Part shown: positions 8,253 to 16,085 of the stretch, in pieces
Numbering within the stretch: position 1 is the stretch's first letter
Layout: each line of letters starts with the position of its first letter
NCBI RefSeq assembly: GCF_034119845.1
Contig: NZ_CP139420.1
Span: 784,001 to 848,000, forward strand
Direction of reading: 5' to 3'
DNA length: 64,000 bases
From: Flavobacterium sp. NG2
Lineage (GTDB): Bacteria; Bacteroidota; Bacteroidia; Flavobacteriales; Flavobacteriaceae
Notes under the pieces: model-generated
Seen by the model: only the letters and a program-made list of their open reading frames with translations
The model's database searches: none
What the model was told of the DNA's origin: nothing
Made by a program: the position numbers and the translations under genes

Positions 8253-10433
8253 CTATTTTTTTGAAAATTTTGCTGTACCTATTTTTTTATTCCCTTTCGT
8301 AAGGCGAATACCGTAAAGTCCTTTAGGAAGTTTGCTAACATTTATTTTCCCATTAGTATCTACCATCGATTCTTGTACTAACTGTCCAGAAACACTATAA
8401 ATCATTGCTGTTGCATTGAGAATGTTTTCTGACGAAGATTGTATCAAAATTTCCTCATCCACAGGATTTGGATATACTGTAATTTTTTTATCATCTTGGA
8501 ACGTATTCGATGCTACGGATAAAATATTTTTACTAAAATTAAACACTTGTAAAGCCACAGAACTGATATGTCCACCAGAATCAGGTAATTGAACCGAAAT
8601 TTGATTATTAGTCGTTAACAAGCTATAAGGAACAGGAATTTCTAACACTCCAAAGAAACGTTCTCTTTGCGCTTGATTGTAACCACGAAAATTTATAGGA
8701 ACTGTAATACTAGTGTTATTAACTTTTACGATAGGACTTAATGATTGTCCATGATCTCTCCCTAAACCAATTCTTAAAACCGCATCACCATAAGTGCTTT
8801 TTTGAACATTATTAACCTGAAAGACTACTGGTTGATTCGCCACAATAGGCTGTAAATAAGTAGTGGCAAAATATTTTGTCTCATCAGCGGTTTCGTTAAT
8901 CGCAATCGCATTTGCAAAAGTATATTCTAAAATAATAGTAGATTCTGCTCCTAATGTTACCGAAGTTAGCGGAAGCGAAACCAAGCTTTCTTCCAATGTA
9001 GCATTGTTATTAATTACTGTCAAATGCTTCTTATTGATACTAGTGATGACAATATTGTTTGTATCAAAGAGATTCAAGTTTACTGTAGTGGGTTGGAAAT
9101 TTAAATTATTCAAAATCACATATCCTTTATTACCATCGATGTAGGCATTGGCCAAAACATCTAAATTATCTGGCTTAATATAAACTCTAGTTCCTTTTAC
9201 ATTTTTCCATAAATCATAAAATTTAACCAAATCAGTATAAGTCCATTGTCCAGTATAACTCGCAGGTTCATTTGTTTTTCGCATTAAACGGTGGGTGTAT
9301 GGAACACCAGTAGTAGCGTTAAAACCCCATTCGGCCTTTGTAATTACAAAAGGAATTGCAATATCAATTGTATTTGGTCTTTCCAGAAAAGACATTAATT
9401 GCGAATTCATGCCTTTAAGAATTAACCAATCTCTATAAGAACTCCATTGACTGTTGTTATAATCATGGGTTTGTGCACCATATTCTGAAATCACATAAGG
9501 TTTTGTTTTATTAAATTTCATCATGCTGTATTGATCCATCATATCAAAAGTAGCCTCGATATTGCTACCGGAACGCAATTGTTTTTTTCCACCATTAATA
9601 GAAGGAAAATCATAAAGATGAATTGACCAAAAATCCATATTGGCTCCCGCAACATCCATAAACATTTTGTCACGGTTTATCCATCTTTGAAAATTCCCTA
9701 CTTCAAATTCGGGAAAAGCATTAGTATAACCTCCAATTCGTATATTCGGAATTTGAGCTCTAATAGCTGCGGCCACATCATTATGAAAAACAGCAATTTC
9801 ATTAATGGATTTTGTGTATTCTTTCAATCCTCCTAAAAGATCGTAATCAGGCTCATTGATTACTTCGACAAAAGAGGGTAGTTTTTGTCCGTTTCCACCA
9901 TGAAAAGCAGTAATATAACGCCCCATATATTCACCTGTAGCAGTTGCATTGGCTAATTTCCAACCTTTCCCTGTTGCTTTTTGTTCCGCTCCTGTCCAAA
10001 AAGGATGCAATTGTGCGCAAATAATCCAGTTCTTTCTACTCTCATATGGATGAAGACTGGTGTTTGCGGCAAAGCTATTTTTTGAAGCTGTTCCTTTGGA
10101 AGTAATATCAGCGGGGTCTGCAAAACCGGGTCTTGTTGGGTCTTCTTTTACTTGATTTAAATTATAAGTGATGCCACCAGTATCTCTTCCTAAATAGACA
10201 TCCCTACCATTTAAAAAATCATTCTTTAAATCGGGTAGAACATTATCTCCATTCCATTCTCCTTCTGATTGATTAGCGTGTGTAGTAATAAATTTCCAAC
10301 GTTCAAAAGTAGATATACCTCCTACACTATGTTTCACATTTAAATCTAATTTTACATTTACTTGAGCGTAAAAATTAAAGGTAACGGATAAAAAGAGGAG
10401 TACTCTCAGTGGGTTTTGATTAATAGTTTTCAT
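8253..10433 (-). CDS. GH86 beta-agarase/porphyranase-like enzyme with T9SS tail
   Basis: This 726-residue secreted glycoside hydrolase has a signal peptide (ending FNFYAQ). Its catalytic barrel, starting VKLDLNVKHSVGGISTFERW, resembles GH86 agarases and porphyranases, which cut beta-1,4 bonds in red-algal galactans. The likely acid/base is E194 in EVINEP and the nucleophile E317 in ISEYGAQ. Two beta-sandwich regions follow (about 430-540 and 550-655), then a type A sorting domain (VYPNPVDEE to the end) that directs the enzyme to the T9SS. No SusC/SusD pair, sulfatase or other galactan enzyme is nearby, so it is an isolated gene rather than part of a utilisation locus. Activity on agarose versus porphyran cannot be told from sequence. 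Confidence 0.85.
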   Translation of the reverse strand: MKTINQNPLRVLLFLSVTFNFYAQVNVKLDLNVKHSVGGISTFERWKFITTHANQSEGEWNGDNVLPDLKNDFLNGRDVYLGRDTGGITYNLNQVKEDPTRPGFADPADITSKGTASKNSFAANTSLHPYESRKNWIICAQLHPFWTGAEQKATGKGWKLANATATGEYMGRYITAFHGGNGQKLPSFVEVINEPDYDLLGGLKEYTKSINEIAVFHNDVAAAIRAQIPNIRIGGYTNAFPEFEVGNFQRWINRDKMFMDVAGANMDFWSIHLYDFPSINGGKKQLRSGSNIEATFDMMDQYSMMKFNKTKPYVISEYGAQTHDYNNSQWSSYRDWLILKGMNSQLMSFLERPNTIDIAIPFVITKAEWGFNATTGVPYTHRLMRKTNEPASYTGQWTYTDLVKFYDLWKNVKGTRVYIKPDNLDVLANAYIDGNKGYVILNNLNFQPTTVNLNLFDTNNIVITSINKKHLTVINNNATLEESLVSLPLTSVTLGAESTIILEYTFANAIAINETADETKYFATTYLQPIVANQPVVFQVNNVQKSTYGDAVLRIGLGRDHGQSLSPIVKVNNTSITVPINFRGYNQAQRERFFGVLEIPVPYSLLTTNNQISVQLPDSGGHISSVALQVFNFSKNILSVASNTFQDDKKITVYPNPVDEEILIQSSSENILNATAMIYSVSGQLVQESMVDTNGKINVSKLPKGLYGIRLTKGNKKIGTAKFSKK

Positions 10434-10553
10434 AATGCAATTTCTAAACTTATCAAGTTGGTTGTTTATGTTTTACCTGTAAAAATAAGCTAGGAAATAC
10501 ATTGGGAAATAAAACAAGACTAGATACTAACTAGACAATTTCATATAAAACAA

Positions 10554-10595
10554 AAAACTTCTAGTACAAATGGTTTTTGAACTAGAAGTTTTTAT
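10554..10595 (-). terminator. Rho-independent terminator after trhO
   Basis: Inverted arms AAACTTCTAGT and ACTAGAAGTTT, extended by CAAA/TTTG pairing, surround a short loop. On the minus strand they are followed by TTTTTTG. The hairpin lies 24 bases past the trhO stop. Confidence 0.8.
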
Positions 10596-10617
10596 TTAAA
10601 AGAGTTAATGATAACGC

Positions 10618-11979
10618 TTAGTCTTGAAAAATTTTATACAATTTATCTGATAATCGCACTCTAAATGGTACTGCAAATGTAACTTTATCACCTGCTTTGG
10701 CTGTTGTTGCTTTGCTATCATTAACAATCATTTTTTCTAAAACCAATTCTTGAACACCGGTTGTAGGTCCAGAAATAATGATTTTGTCACCCACATTCAA
10801 TTCTTTATTTTCAATAGAAAAAAGACCTACCTGTGCTTTTACATAGTAATGGTCTACTTTACCTACCAATACTTTTTTGACTTTTATTTTTTGTCTAATA
10901 TCAGCCGGTTTTGTTGCTGTTCCTATGGCTAAATCAGCTAATTCACCGGAATGTTTGAACTTCAATTTATCTGATTTTCCTTTTCTGAATACTTTATTTC
11001 CTACTTGTTTTCCTGATCTTAGTCGTACTTGATCCACCAGTGGCATACGCGTAATCTCAAGACATTCCATAGAACAACAGTTATCCATGGCGGCCTTACA
11101 TTCGTCACATTGAATAAACAACAAATGGCAACCGTCATTTTCACAATTGGTATGATTATCACAAGGTTTTCCGCATTGATGACACTGCGCGATAATATCG
11201 TCAGTAATTCTTTCACCTAAACGGTTGTCAAAAACAAAATTCTTACCTACAAATTTGCTTTCTAAACCTTCTTCTTTGATTTGTTTGGCATACTGAATGA
11301 TTCCGCCTTCTAGTTGGTATACATTTTTAAAACCTTGGTGTTTAAAGTAAGCCGAAGCTTTTTCACAACGGATTCCACCCGTGCAATACATTACTAGGTT
11401 TTTATCTTCTTTAAAATCTTTTAATTGTTCGTTAATAATAGGCAACGACTCCCTAAAAGTTTCCACATCAGGAGTTATGGCGTTTTTAAAATGACCTATT
11501 TCACTCTCGTAATGATTTCTAAAATCGACAACAATCGTATCTGGATTTTCTAATATTTCGTTGAATTCCTTCGCTTTCAAATGCACACCTTTGTTGGTTA
11601 CATCAAAAGTTTCGTCATTCAAACCATCAGCAACAATCTTATCACGCACCTTAACCGTCAGTTTTAAGAAAGAGTGGTCATCGTGCTCCACGGCTACATT
11701 CAAGCGAATGCCTTTCATGAAATCATAAACTTCAAGTGTGTCTCTAAAAGCTTCAAAATTTTCGGCAGGAACACTCATTTGAGCATTAATACCTTCGTGT
11801 GCTACATAGGTACGGCCAAGGGCATCGAGTGCGTTCCAGGCTATAAATAAATCGTCGCGAAATTTTTTAGGATCTTCAATTTTGGCATACGCATAAAAAG
11901 ACAACGTGAGTCGTTGTTTACCCGCCTGATCAATCAGTTCGGCTCTTTCATCTGCGCTTAAGGTGTTATACAGTTGCAT
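10618..11979 (-). CDS. trhO: tRNA uridine-34 hydroxylase TrhO with extra C-terminal barrel
   Basis: TrhO (YceA) uses oxygen to hydroxylate uridine 34 of tRNA, the first step to wobble modifications cmo5U/mo5U. An N-terminal acylphosphatase-like domain is followed by a rhodanese domain with the active cysteine in YCTGGIRC (C199) and a conserved Cys-rich segment (CHQCGKPC, CENDGCHLLFIQC, CCSMEC; about 265-307) as in E. coli YceA. E. coli TrhO is about 350 residues; this one has 453. The extra 90 residues (from about 362, KVKKVLVGKVDHYYVKAQVG) look like the translation-factor-type barrel found at the end of U32 peptidase-family proteins such as TrhP. That reading is by pattern only. Confidence 0.88.
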   Translation of the reverse strand: MQLYNTLSADERAELIDQAGKQRLTLSFYAYAKIEDPKKFRDDLFIAWNALDALGRTYVAHEGINAQMSVPAENFEAFRDTLEVYDFMKGIRLNVAVEHDDHSFLKLTVKVRDKIVADGLNDETFDVTNKGVHLKAKEFNEILENPDTIVVDFRNHYESEIGHFKNAITPDVETFRESLPIINEQLKDFKEDKNLVMYCTGGIRCEKASAYFKHQGFKNVYQLEGGIIQYAKQIKEEGLESKFVGKNFVFDNRLGERITDDIIAQCHQCGKPCDNHTNCENDGCHLLFIQCDECKAAMDNCCSMECLEITRMPLVDQVRLRSGKQVGNKVFRKGKSDKLKFKHSGELADLAIGTATKPADIRQKIKVKKVLVGKVDHYYVKAQVGLFSIENKELNVGDKIIISGPTTGVQELVLEKMIVNDSKATTAKAGDKVTFAVPFRVRLSDKLYKIFQD

Positions 11980-12153
11980 GCTATAAACGTTTTAAGTGTG
12001 ATAAATTATTTTTGCAAAAGTACGGAAAAGGGACAAAAATAACCGCTAATTAGCAAATTAAAATAATCAAATACTAAATAGTAAAGATTAAAATTAGCGC
12101 AAATTAAAAATTTATCAAGAATCTAAAACATTTAAATTAGTAAATTTGCGGCG

Positions 12154-12244
12154 AGTATTTTCAGGAGCTATTTCCCGCTATACGTTACAATCTTGTGGGG
12201 GCAAAACAAAAGCCCCCACAAGGATTTTCACTTTTATCGGGGCT
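12154..12244. repeat. Palindromic repeat, copy A, cut by IS110
   Basis: The unit begins TTTCAGGAGC and contains CGCTATACG. Its perfect 11-base hairpin arms are CTTGTGGGGGC and GCCCCCACAAG, and it ends in TATCGGGGCT. Two near-identical relatives lie at about 27003-27136 and 49864-49990, ending CAGGGCTAATTAG. Here the sequence beyond GGGGCT is the left end of the IS110 element, so the repeat appears to be the insertion target. Confidence 0.75.
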
Positions 12245-12299
12245 CATATCTTTGTTATAGTTACAAAATGATAAAATACGTATCTTTAAAATAGTAATA

Positions 12300-12470
12300 A
12301 TTGATAAACAAAATGAAGTTGCAAAATTCTATCGGGGCCAGATACGTTTAATACGATATTGTAAGCTAGGTTAATCAACTTCATTTTAATTACATTTCAA
12401 GTCGCAATAGTACTTAAGCACTAGGTTTTTAATTTAGATGCAGTATAACTAATGAGCCAAGACCCATGTA
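12300..12470 (+). ncRNA. Candidate IS110 bridge RNA
   Basis: Just upstream of the transposase is a perfect 12-base inverted repeat, AAAATGAAGTTG (12310-12321) and CAACTTCATTTT (12376-12387), enclosing a 54-base loop. The loop contains TATCGGGGC (12330-12338), identical to the 9 bases immediately outside the element at 12235-12243, as a left target guide should be. Further on, ATAGTAC (12407-12413) repeats ATAGTAC near the right end (13704-13710), as a donor guide might. The structure and matches are seen in the sequence. That it is a functional bridge RNA is inferred from the IS110 family, and its exact ends are not defined. Confidence 0.55.
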
Positions 12471-12500
12471 GTTTTTTGTTTATCTAAAAATCAAAAAGTT

Positions 12501-13658
12501 ATGATTTTAAAGTATTCTGTGGGATTAGATGTTTCTAGTAGCAAAATTGATGGATCAATTTGTGTCATTGATGAGAACCAACAAGTTCAGTTTAAGTCTA
12601 AAATAACCTTTAACAACACTGTTTCTGGTTTTGAAAGTTTAGACTCTTGGATAACAAAATGGCATAAAGAGATGGATTTGCCTTTGGTTGTTTGTATGGA
12701 AGCCACAGGTGTCTATCATGAAAATTGTGCGTTATATTTATTTGAAAAAGGATATAAACTATCTATAGTTTTACCTAATAAGGCAAAGAAATACTTAGAA
12801 TGTTTGGGTTTAAAATCTAAGAATGATAGTATTGACGCTAGAGGATTGGCACAAATGGGAGCTGAACAATGCTTAAGCCTTTGGGAGCCATTAGGACGCT
12901 ACTATTATGAATTACGTCACTACACCAGACAGCATCAAAATATACAAGAATTAAAAACGGTCATAAGTAATCAAATCCATGCATTAGAACACTCGATGTA
13001 TCGTTCCGATTTATTGATTGATCAACTTAAAAGCACTATAACTCTGTTTGATGCTCAGTTGAAAGAATTAGATAAAAAAATGAAATTACATCTTAAATCT
13101 GATGCTGTAGTTTATAATAAATGCTTAAATATCTTGGCAATTAAAGGAATAGGATACTTAACTATAGCAACTCTAATAGCAGAAACTAATGGTTTTGAGC
13201 TATTTAAAAACTATAAGCAATTAGTTTCTTATGCTGGTTATGATGTTGTTGAAGCTCAATCAGGAACTAGGGTTGGAAAGACTAAGATATCTAAAAAAGG
13301 GAATTCAAGAATAAGAAGAGCTCTTCATATGCCGTCTTTAATAGTTATAACATGTAAAGAAAAACCGTTTTTAGATTTGTATAATAGGACTTTTGAAAAA
13401 CACGCCATAAAAATGAAAAGTTATGTAGCGGTACAGAAAAAATTATTAGTAATGGTCTATCATTTGTGGAAGAAAAATAAACGATACGATACTAATTATC
13501 GAATAAATATTCAAGAAAAGGAACAGGAGCTTTCTTCTCTGCTTGCCTTTGAAAAAGGCACAAACGCAAAAATGGATAAAAAAATTAGCCCCAAACAAGT
13601 TGAGGCTAAACAAGGTAAACATTCAACGAAAAATCGCAGTATGCTTCCTCTCTGCTAA
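12501..13658 (+). CDS. IS110-family transposase (DEDD)
   Basis: The N-terminal RuvC-like DEDD domain shows GLDVSS with D10, MEATG with E67 and NDSIDARGLA with D109 and D112. The C-terminal Transposase_20 domain has LVSYAGYDVVEAQSG followed by GKTKISKKGNSRIRR; the probable catalytic serine is S254 in QSG. All acidic residues are present and the frame is intact over 385 residues, so the enzyme may be active. The family recombines DNA guided by an RNA from the element's own noncoding end, without target duplication. The last about 55 residues are Lys/Ser-rich and extend beyond the usual family length. Confidence 0.93.
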   Translation: MILKYSVGLDVSSSKIDGSICVIDENQQVQFKSKITFNNTVSGFESLDSWITKWHKEMDLPLVVCMEATGVYHENCALYLFEKGYKLSIVLPNKAKKYLECLGLKSKNDSIDARGLAQMGAEQCLSLWEPLGRYYYELRHYTRQHQNIQELKTVISNQIHALEHSMYRSDLLIDQLKSTITLFDAQLKELDKKMKLHLKSDAVVYNKCLNILAIKGIGYLTIATLIAETNGFELFKNYKQLVSYAGYDVVEAQSGTRVGKTKISKKGNSRIRRALHMPSLIVITCKEKPFLDLYNRTFEKHAIKMKSYVAVQKKLLVMVYHLWKKNKRYDTNYRINIQEKEQELSSLLAFEKGTNAKMDKKISPKQVEAKQGKHSTKNRSMLPLC

Positions 13659-13736
13659 AACAAATATATTGAAAAATTAATCAAAATAAATTAGGTTTTA
13701 AAGATAGTACCTAGGGCTTTTGTGGTTCATTAACGC

Positions 13737-14069
13737 TTACTCTTCCAAAAGTGTGATTACCGCTCCCTCAAGATCCGCCGTAACATACAATTGACAAGAT
13801 AACCTGATGTTCTCTTCCTCAAACCCTAATTTACTCAAAGTAGTAGGCTCGTTGCGTTCTTTAATCATTGACTTTCCTTTAATGCCATCAGTTTCCACCA
13901 CGCAAGTAGCGCAACGCCCCACACCACCACATTCCCCAAAGGAATCCAAATTCAGTTTTTCTTTCAATAAAAACATCAAATTAGGATGACTGCCGTGACG
14001 GGTTGTAATAGGGATTTCGGTGCCGTTGTCAATAACGGTAAACTGGATGGTTTGCAAATCTTTTGTCAA
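13737..14069 (-). CDS. [2Fe-2S] ferredoxin
   Basis: A 110-residue ferredoxin of the plant/adrenodoxin fold. The cluster ligands are the C-x5-C-x2-C set in GECGGVGRCATCVV and a fourth cysteine in RLSCQLYV. It would pass single electrons in the cytoplasm; the partner is not evident from the neighbours. The gene stands alone, with the IS110 element immediately downstream (the right end lies about 20 bases past the stop). The insertion therefore may have replaced its original 3' untranslated region or terminator. Confidence 0.9.
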   Translation of the reverse strand: MTKDLQTIQFTVIDNGTEIPITTRHGSHPNLMFLLKEKLNLDSFGECGGVGRCATCVVETDGIKGKSMIKERNEPTTLSKLGFEEENIRLSCQLYVTADLEGAVITLLEE

Positions 14070-14219
14070 AATTTAAAAATTTAAAAACTCATAGAAACAT
14101 TGTTAAAAAGGAAAGATAGACCAATAAATGGTTCACATAGCTATGATTTTCTATAAAAAACGAAGTGACTTTAGGTCTTTAAAACAAAAACTATGACTCT
14201 ATGTGTTTAAACAATAAAA

Positions 14220-14260
14220 AACCGCAGTTTCACAAATAATAAATCTGTAAATCTGCGGTT
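14220..14260 (-). terminator. Terminator after bacilliredoxin gene
   Basis: Arms AACCGCAG and CTGCGGTT with additional internal pairing are followed on the minus strand by TTTTTTATTG. It lies about 70 bases past the stop of the gene ending at 14331. Confidence 0.7.
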
Positions 14261-14330
14261 AAGTTTTAGATTCACTTTTTCATAGTGATCTTAGTGCCTT
14301 CTTTGTGACCTTGGTGTTTAAACCGTAATC

Positions 14331-14741
14331 TTAGCAATACTCGTTATAAGCATCTTGCAAGTTCTCTGCAATCATTTCAGCTGGACGACCTTCAATGTGG
14401 TGACGTTCTAACATATGTACTAATTCTCCGTTTTTGAATAACGCCATTGCAGGTGATGATGGAGGAAAAGGAAACATATGTTGTCTTGCTGCATCAACAG
14501 CATCTTTGTCAACTCCAGCAAAAACAGTGATTAAATGATCTGGTTTTTTAGCACCTTCTAAACTCATTTTAGCTCCTGGACGTGCATTTCTTGCAGCACA
14601 ACCACAAACAGAATTAATCACCACTAATGTAGTTCCTTCTGCCTTTATAGCATTATCAACCGCTTCAGCATTATGTAAATCTTGAAAACCCGCCATTGTC
14701 AATTCAGCTTGCATAGGTCTTACCATTTCTTCTGGATACAT
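14331..14741 (-). CDS. BrxA/BrxB-family bacilliredoxin
   Basis: A 136-residue protein of the YphP/YqiW family with the hallmark CGC motif ([14 protein letters not shown], about residues 52-65). In Firmicutes these proteins remove bacillithiol from oxidised protein cysteines. Bacteroidota also carry bacillithiol-pathway genes, so the same role is plausible. The protein starts [15 protein letters not shown], the conserved family N-terminus, so the ATG at 14741 is well supported. It is cytoplasmic, with no signal peptide. It is a single-gene unit, separated from the ferredoxin by a terminator. Confidence 0.9.
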   Translation of the reverse strand: MYPEEMVRPMQAELTMAGFQDLHNAEAVDNAIKAEGTTLVVINSVCGCAARNARPGAKMSLEGAKKPDHLITVFAGVDKDAVDAARQHMFPFPPSSPAMALFKNGELVHMLERHHIEGRPAEMIAENLQDAYNEYC

Positions 14742-15059
14742 GATATTTTATTTTAAATTAACTATTTTTTTTTCTTTGTAAAAACCGATACAAAGTTACG
14801 AAGTTTCAAACGAACTCACTAGTTTGTATAATAAAGTTTTGTTATAGTTCAATAGTTTAAAAGCTAGAAAAGAGACAATCACAAAGTATAGGCTTCAAAA
14901 AATTGAATTCACAAAGAACTTACACTTACTTTTCCACTATCTTATGACATTAAAAAGCTCTTTAATACCATTTTAAATTTCTGCTTTCGAAGAATTACGG
15001 ATTTTTGATTTCAATCATTTGATGCTTCCCAAAAGCACTAATTTTTAAAATCAAATACC
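14742..15059. other. Intergenic region between divergent genes
   Basis: About 320 bases separate the start of the bacilliredoxin gene (minus) from the start of the lectin-like gene (plus). It must hold two divergent promoters. I see no clear promoter pair, repeat or RNA gene. Confidence 0.6.
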
Positions 15060-15539
15060 ATGAAAATAGATACCACACTTCACTATCAATTGTACACTTT
15101 ATTAGAGAAAGAAAAAATGGCCTTAGATATTTTCAATCGAGGACGCTTTAGCTATATGCCACATCTTATTTCGATGGCAGATTTCTCAGGTCAGCATTGG
15201 TTACTTGAAAAGACTGAAATGGAGGATTGCTTTCGACTAAGAACTTCTCTTTTTGGAATGAATATGTGGTTGGATGTAATTAACGGAGGAGTTTTTAATG
15301 GCTTATTAATCGTCGTTAGCGAAGAAAAATATTCTGGTCGAATTTGGGAAATCAAAGAAAGTGTATCTGAAGAAAACTCGTTTAAAGTTAGCACCTTTTT
15401 TAATGGCGTTAATAAATACATTGATTTACATCGAAATGGAGATTTCATCAATATGCCTTATTTAGCAAATGAAGCCAATACTTCAGGGCAAATTTGGAGA
15501 GTAGAAAAAAAGAAAGGCACCGCCCTAGAGTGCCTTTAA
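15060..15539 (+). CDS. QxW-repeat, ricin-type beta-trefoil-like protein
   Basis: The 159 residues fall into three similar blocks of about 45-50, each ending in a QxW-type motif: SGQHWLLEK (about 40-48), SGRIWEIKE (93-101) and SGQIWRVEK (142-150). Blocks 1 and 3 share xxRxRGDFxxMPxL features (NRGRFSYMPHL, NGDFINMPYL). This is the pattern of ricin-B-type beta-trefoils, which often bind sugars. There is no signal peptide, so it is either cytoplasmic or exported by an unknown route. Its last eight codons and stop overlap the terminator hairpin of the convergent gene. Sugar binding is only inferred. Confidence 0.7.
   Translation: MKIDTTLHYQLYTLLEKEKMALDIFNRGRFSYMPHLISMADFSGQHWLLEKTEMEDCFRLRTSLFGMNMWLDVINGGVFNGLLIVVSEEKYSGRIWEIKESVSEENSFKVSTFFNGVNKYIDLHRNGDFINMPYLANEANTSGQIWRVEKKKGTALECL
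15513..15537 (-). terminator. Terminator of thioredoxin gene inside opposing ORF
   Basis: Arms AAAGGCAC and GTGCCTTT with a 9-base loop are followed by CTTTTTTTC on the minus strand. The hairpin therefore terminates the minus-strand thioredoxin gene. On the plus strand the same bases encode the last residues of the lectin-like protein (GTALECL), and no U-run follows. Confidence 0.75.
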
Positions 15540-16003
15540 TGATTAAATTGTGCTAAAACTAATAAAACCGTTTTAGCATCCAAATAGGCGTTTTTTTGAA
15601 AAACAATGCTTAGTTCTGTATCTAATATACTAAGCGTAGGATAGGAAACGATTCCATTTATAGTAGCCAATGCAGTTGCTAATTCATGTACTCCCGTTGT
15701 TGTTCCCGTAGGCTTGAATTGAAATAGATGGTCATTAAACCAAATAGCATTTCGGGTTTCAGCATCTAAGGAAACAAAATAGAAACGTTGGTTTAGTTCC
15801 TCAATGACCTTCTTATTTTTGAAAGTTGTTTGCTCCATCATTTTGCAAAATTTGCACCAAGAAGTATGCACAAAAACCACAATTGGCTTCGGATTTACTT
15901 GTGACAACTGAGCAACTTCTTCAAAGCTATAAACTTTCAATTGCGCATACCCGTTGAGCATTGTAACCATCCAGAAACAGCAAATCAAAAACAACTTTTT
16001 CAT
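15536..16003 (-). CDS. Exported thioredoxin-family protein
   Basis: A thioredoxin-fold protein with signal peptide MKKLFLICCFWMVTMLNGYA and active site WCKFC (in VHTSWCKFCKMMEQTTF). This is the DUF255/thioredoxin_7-like type that acts in the periplasm on cysteine pairs. I chose the ATG at 16003 over an in-frame upstream ATG at 16036, because the downstream one begins a textbook signal peptide. The gene is just downstream of the TonB receptor on the same strand (about 80 bases), so the two may be cotranscribed. A thioredoxin could serve the receptor, whose plug contains a CNIC pair. Confidence 0.8.
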   Translation of the reverse strand: MKKLFLICCFWMVTMLNGYAQLKVYSFEEVAQLSQVNPKPIVVFVHTSWCKFCKMMEQTTFKNKKVIEELNQRFYFVSLDAETRNAIWFNDHLFQFKPTGTTTGVHELATALATINGIVSYPTLSILDTELSIVFQKNAYLDAKTVLLVLAQFNH

Positions 16004-16085
16004 AACTACTCTTTTATTTAAACATATAAGGCACATAAGCTTTAAGCAACAACAATAAACCTATATGACTTTCTGTTTTAAAATT

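Larger units (their letters stand above)
12245..13716 (+). mobile_element. IS110-family insertion sequence
   Basis: The element consists of about 256 bases of noncoding left end, a 385-residue DEDD transposase and a short right end of about 60 bases. That layout is typical of the IS110 group, whose bridge RNA is upstream of the gene. There are no terminal inverted repeats, as expected. I place the ends at a CT dinucleotide shared by both flanks: GGGG-CT at 12239-12244 and AGGG-CT at 13713-13718. The left end is supported by the repeat it interrupts. The right end is less certain; an alternative is the CT at 13736-13737. Confidence 0.7.

Noticed and set aside
12245..13716. Target-site duplication around the IS110
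   Set aside because: The family does not make duplications, and only a CT dinucleotide is shared by the two ends.
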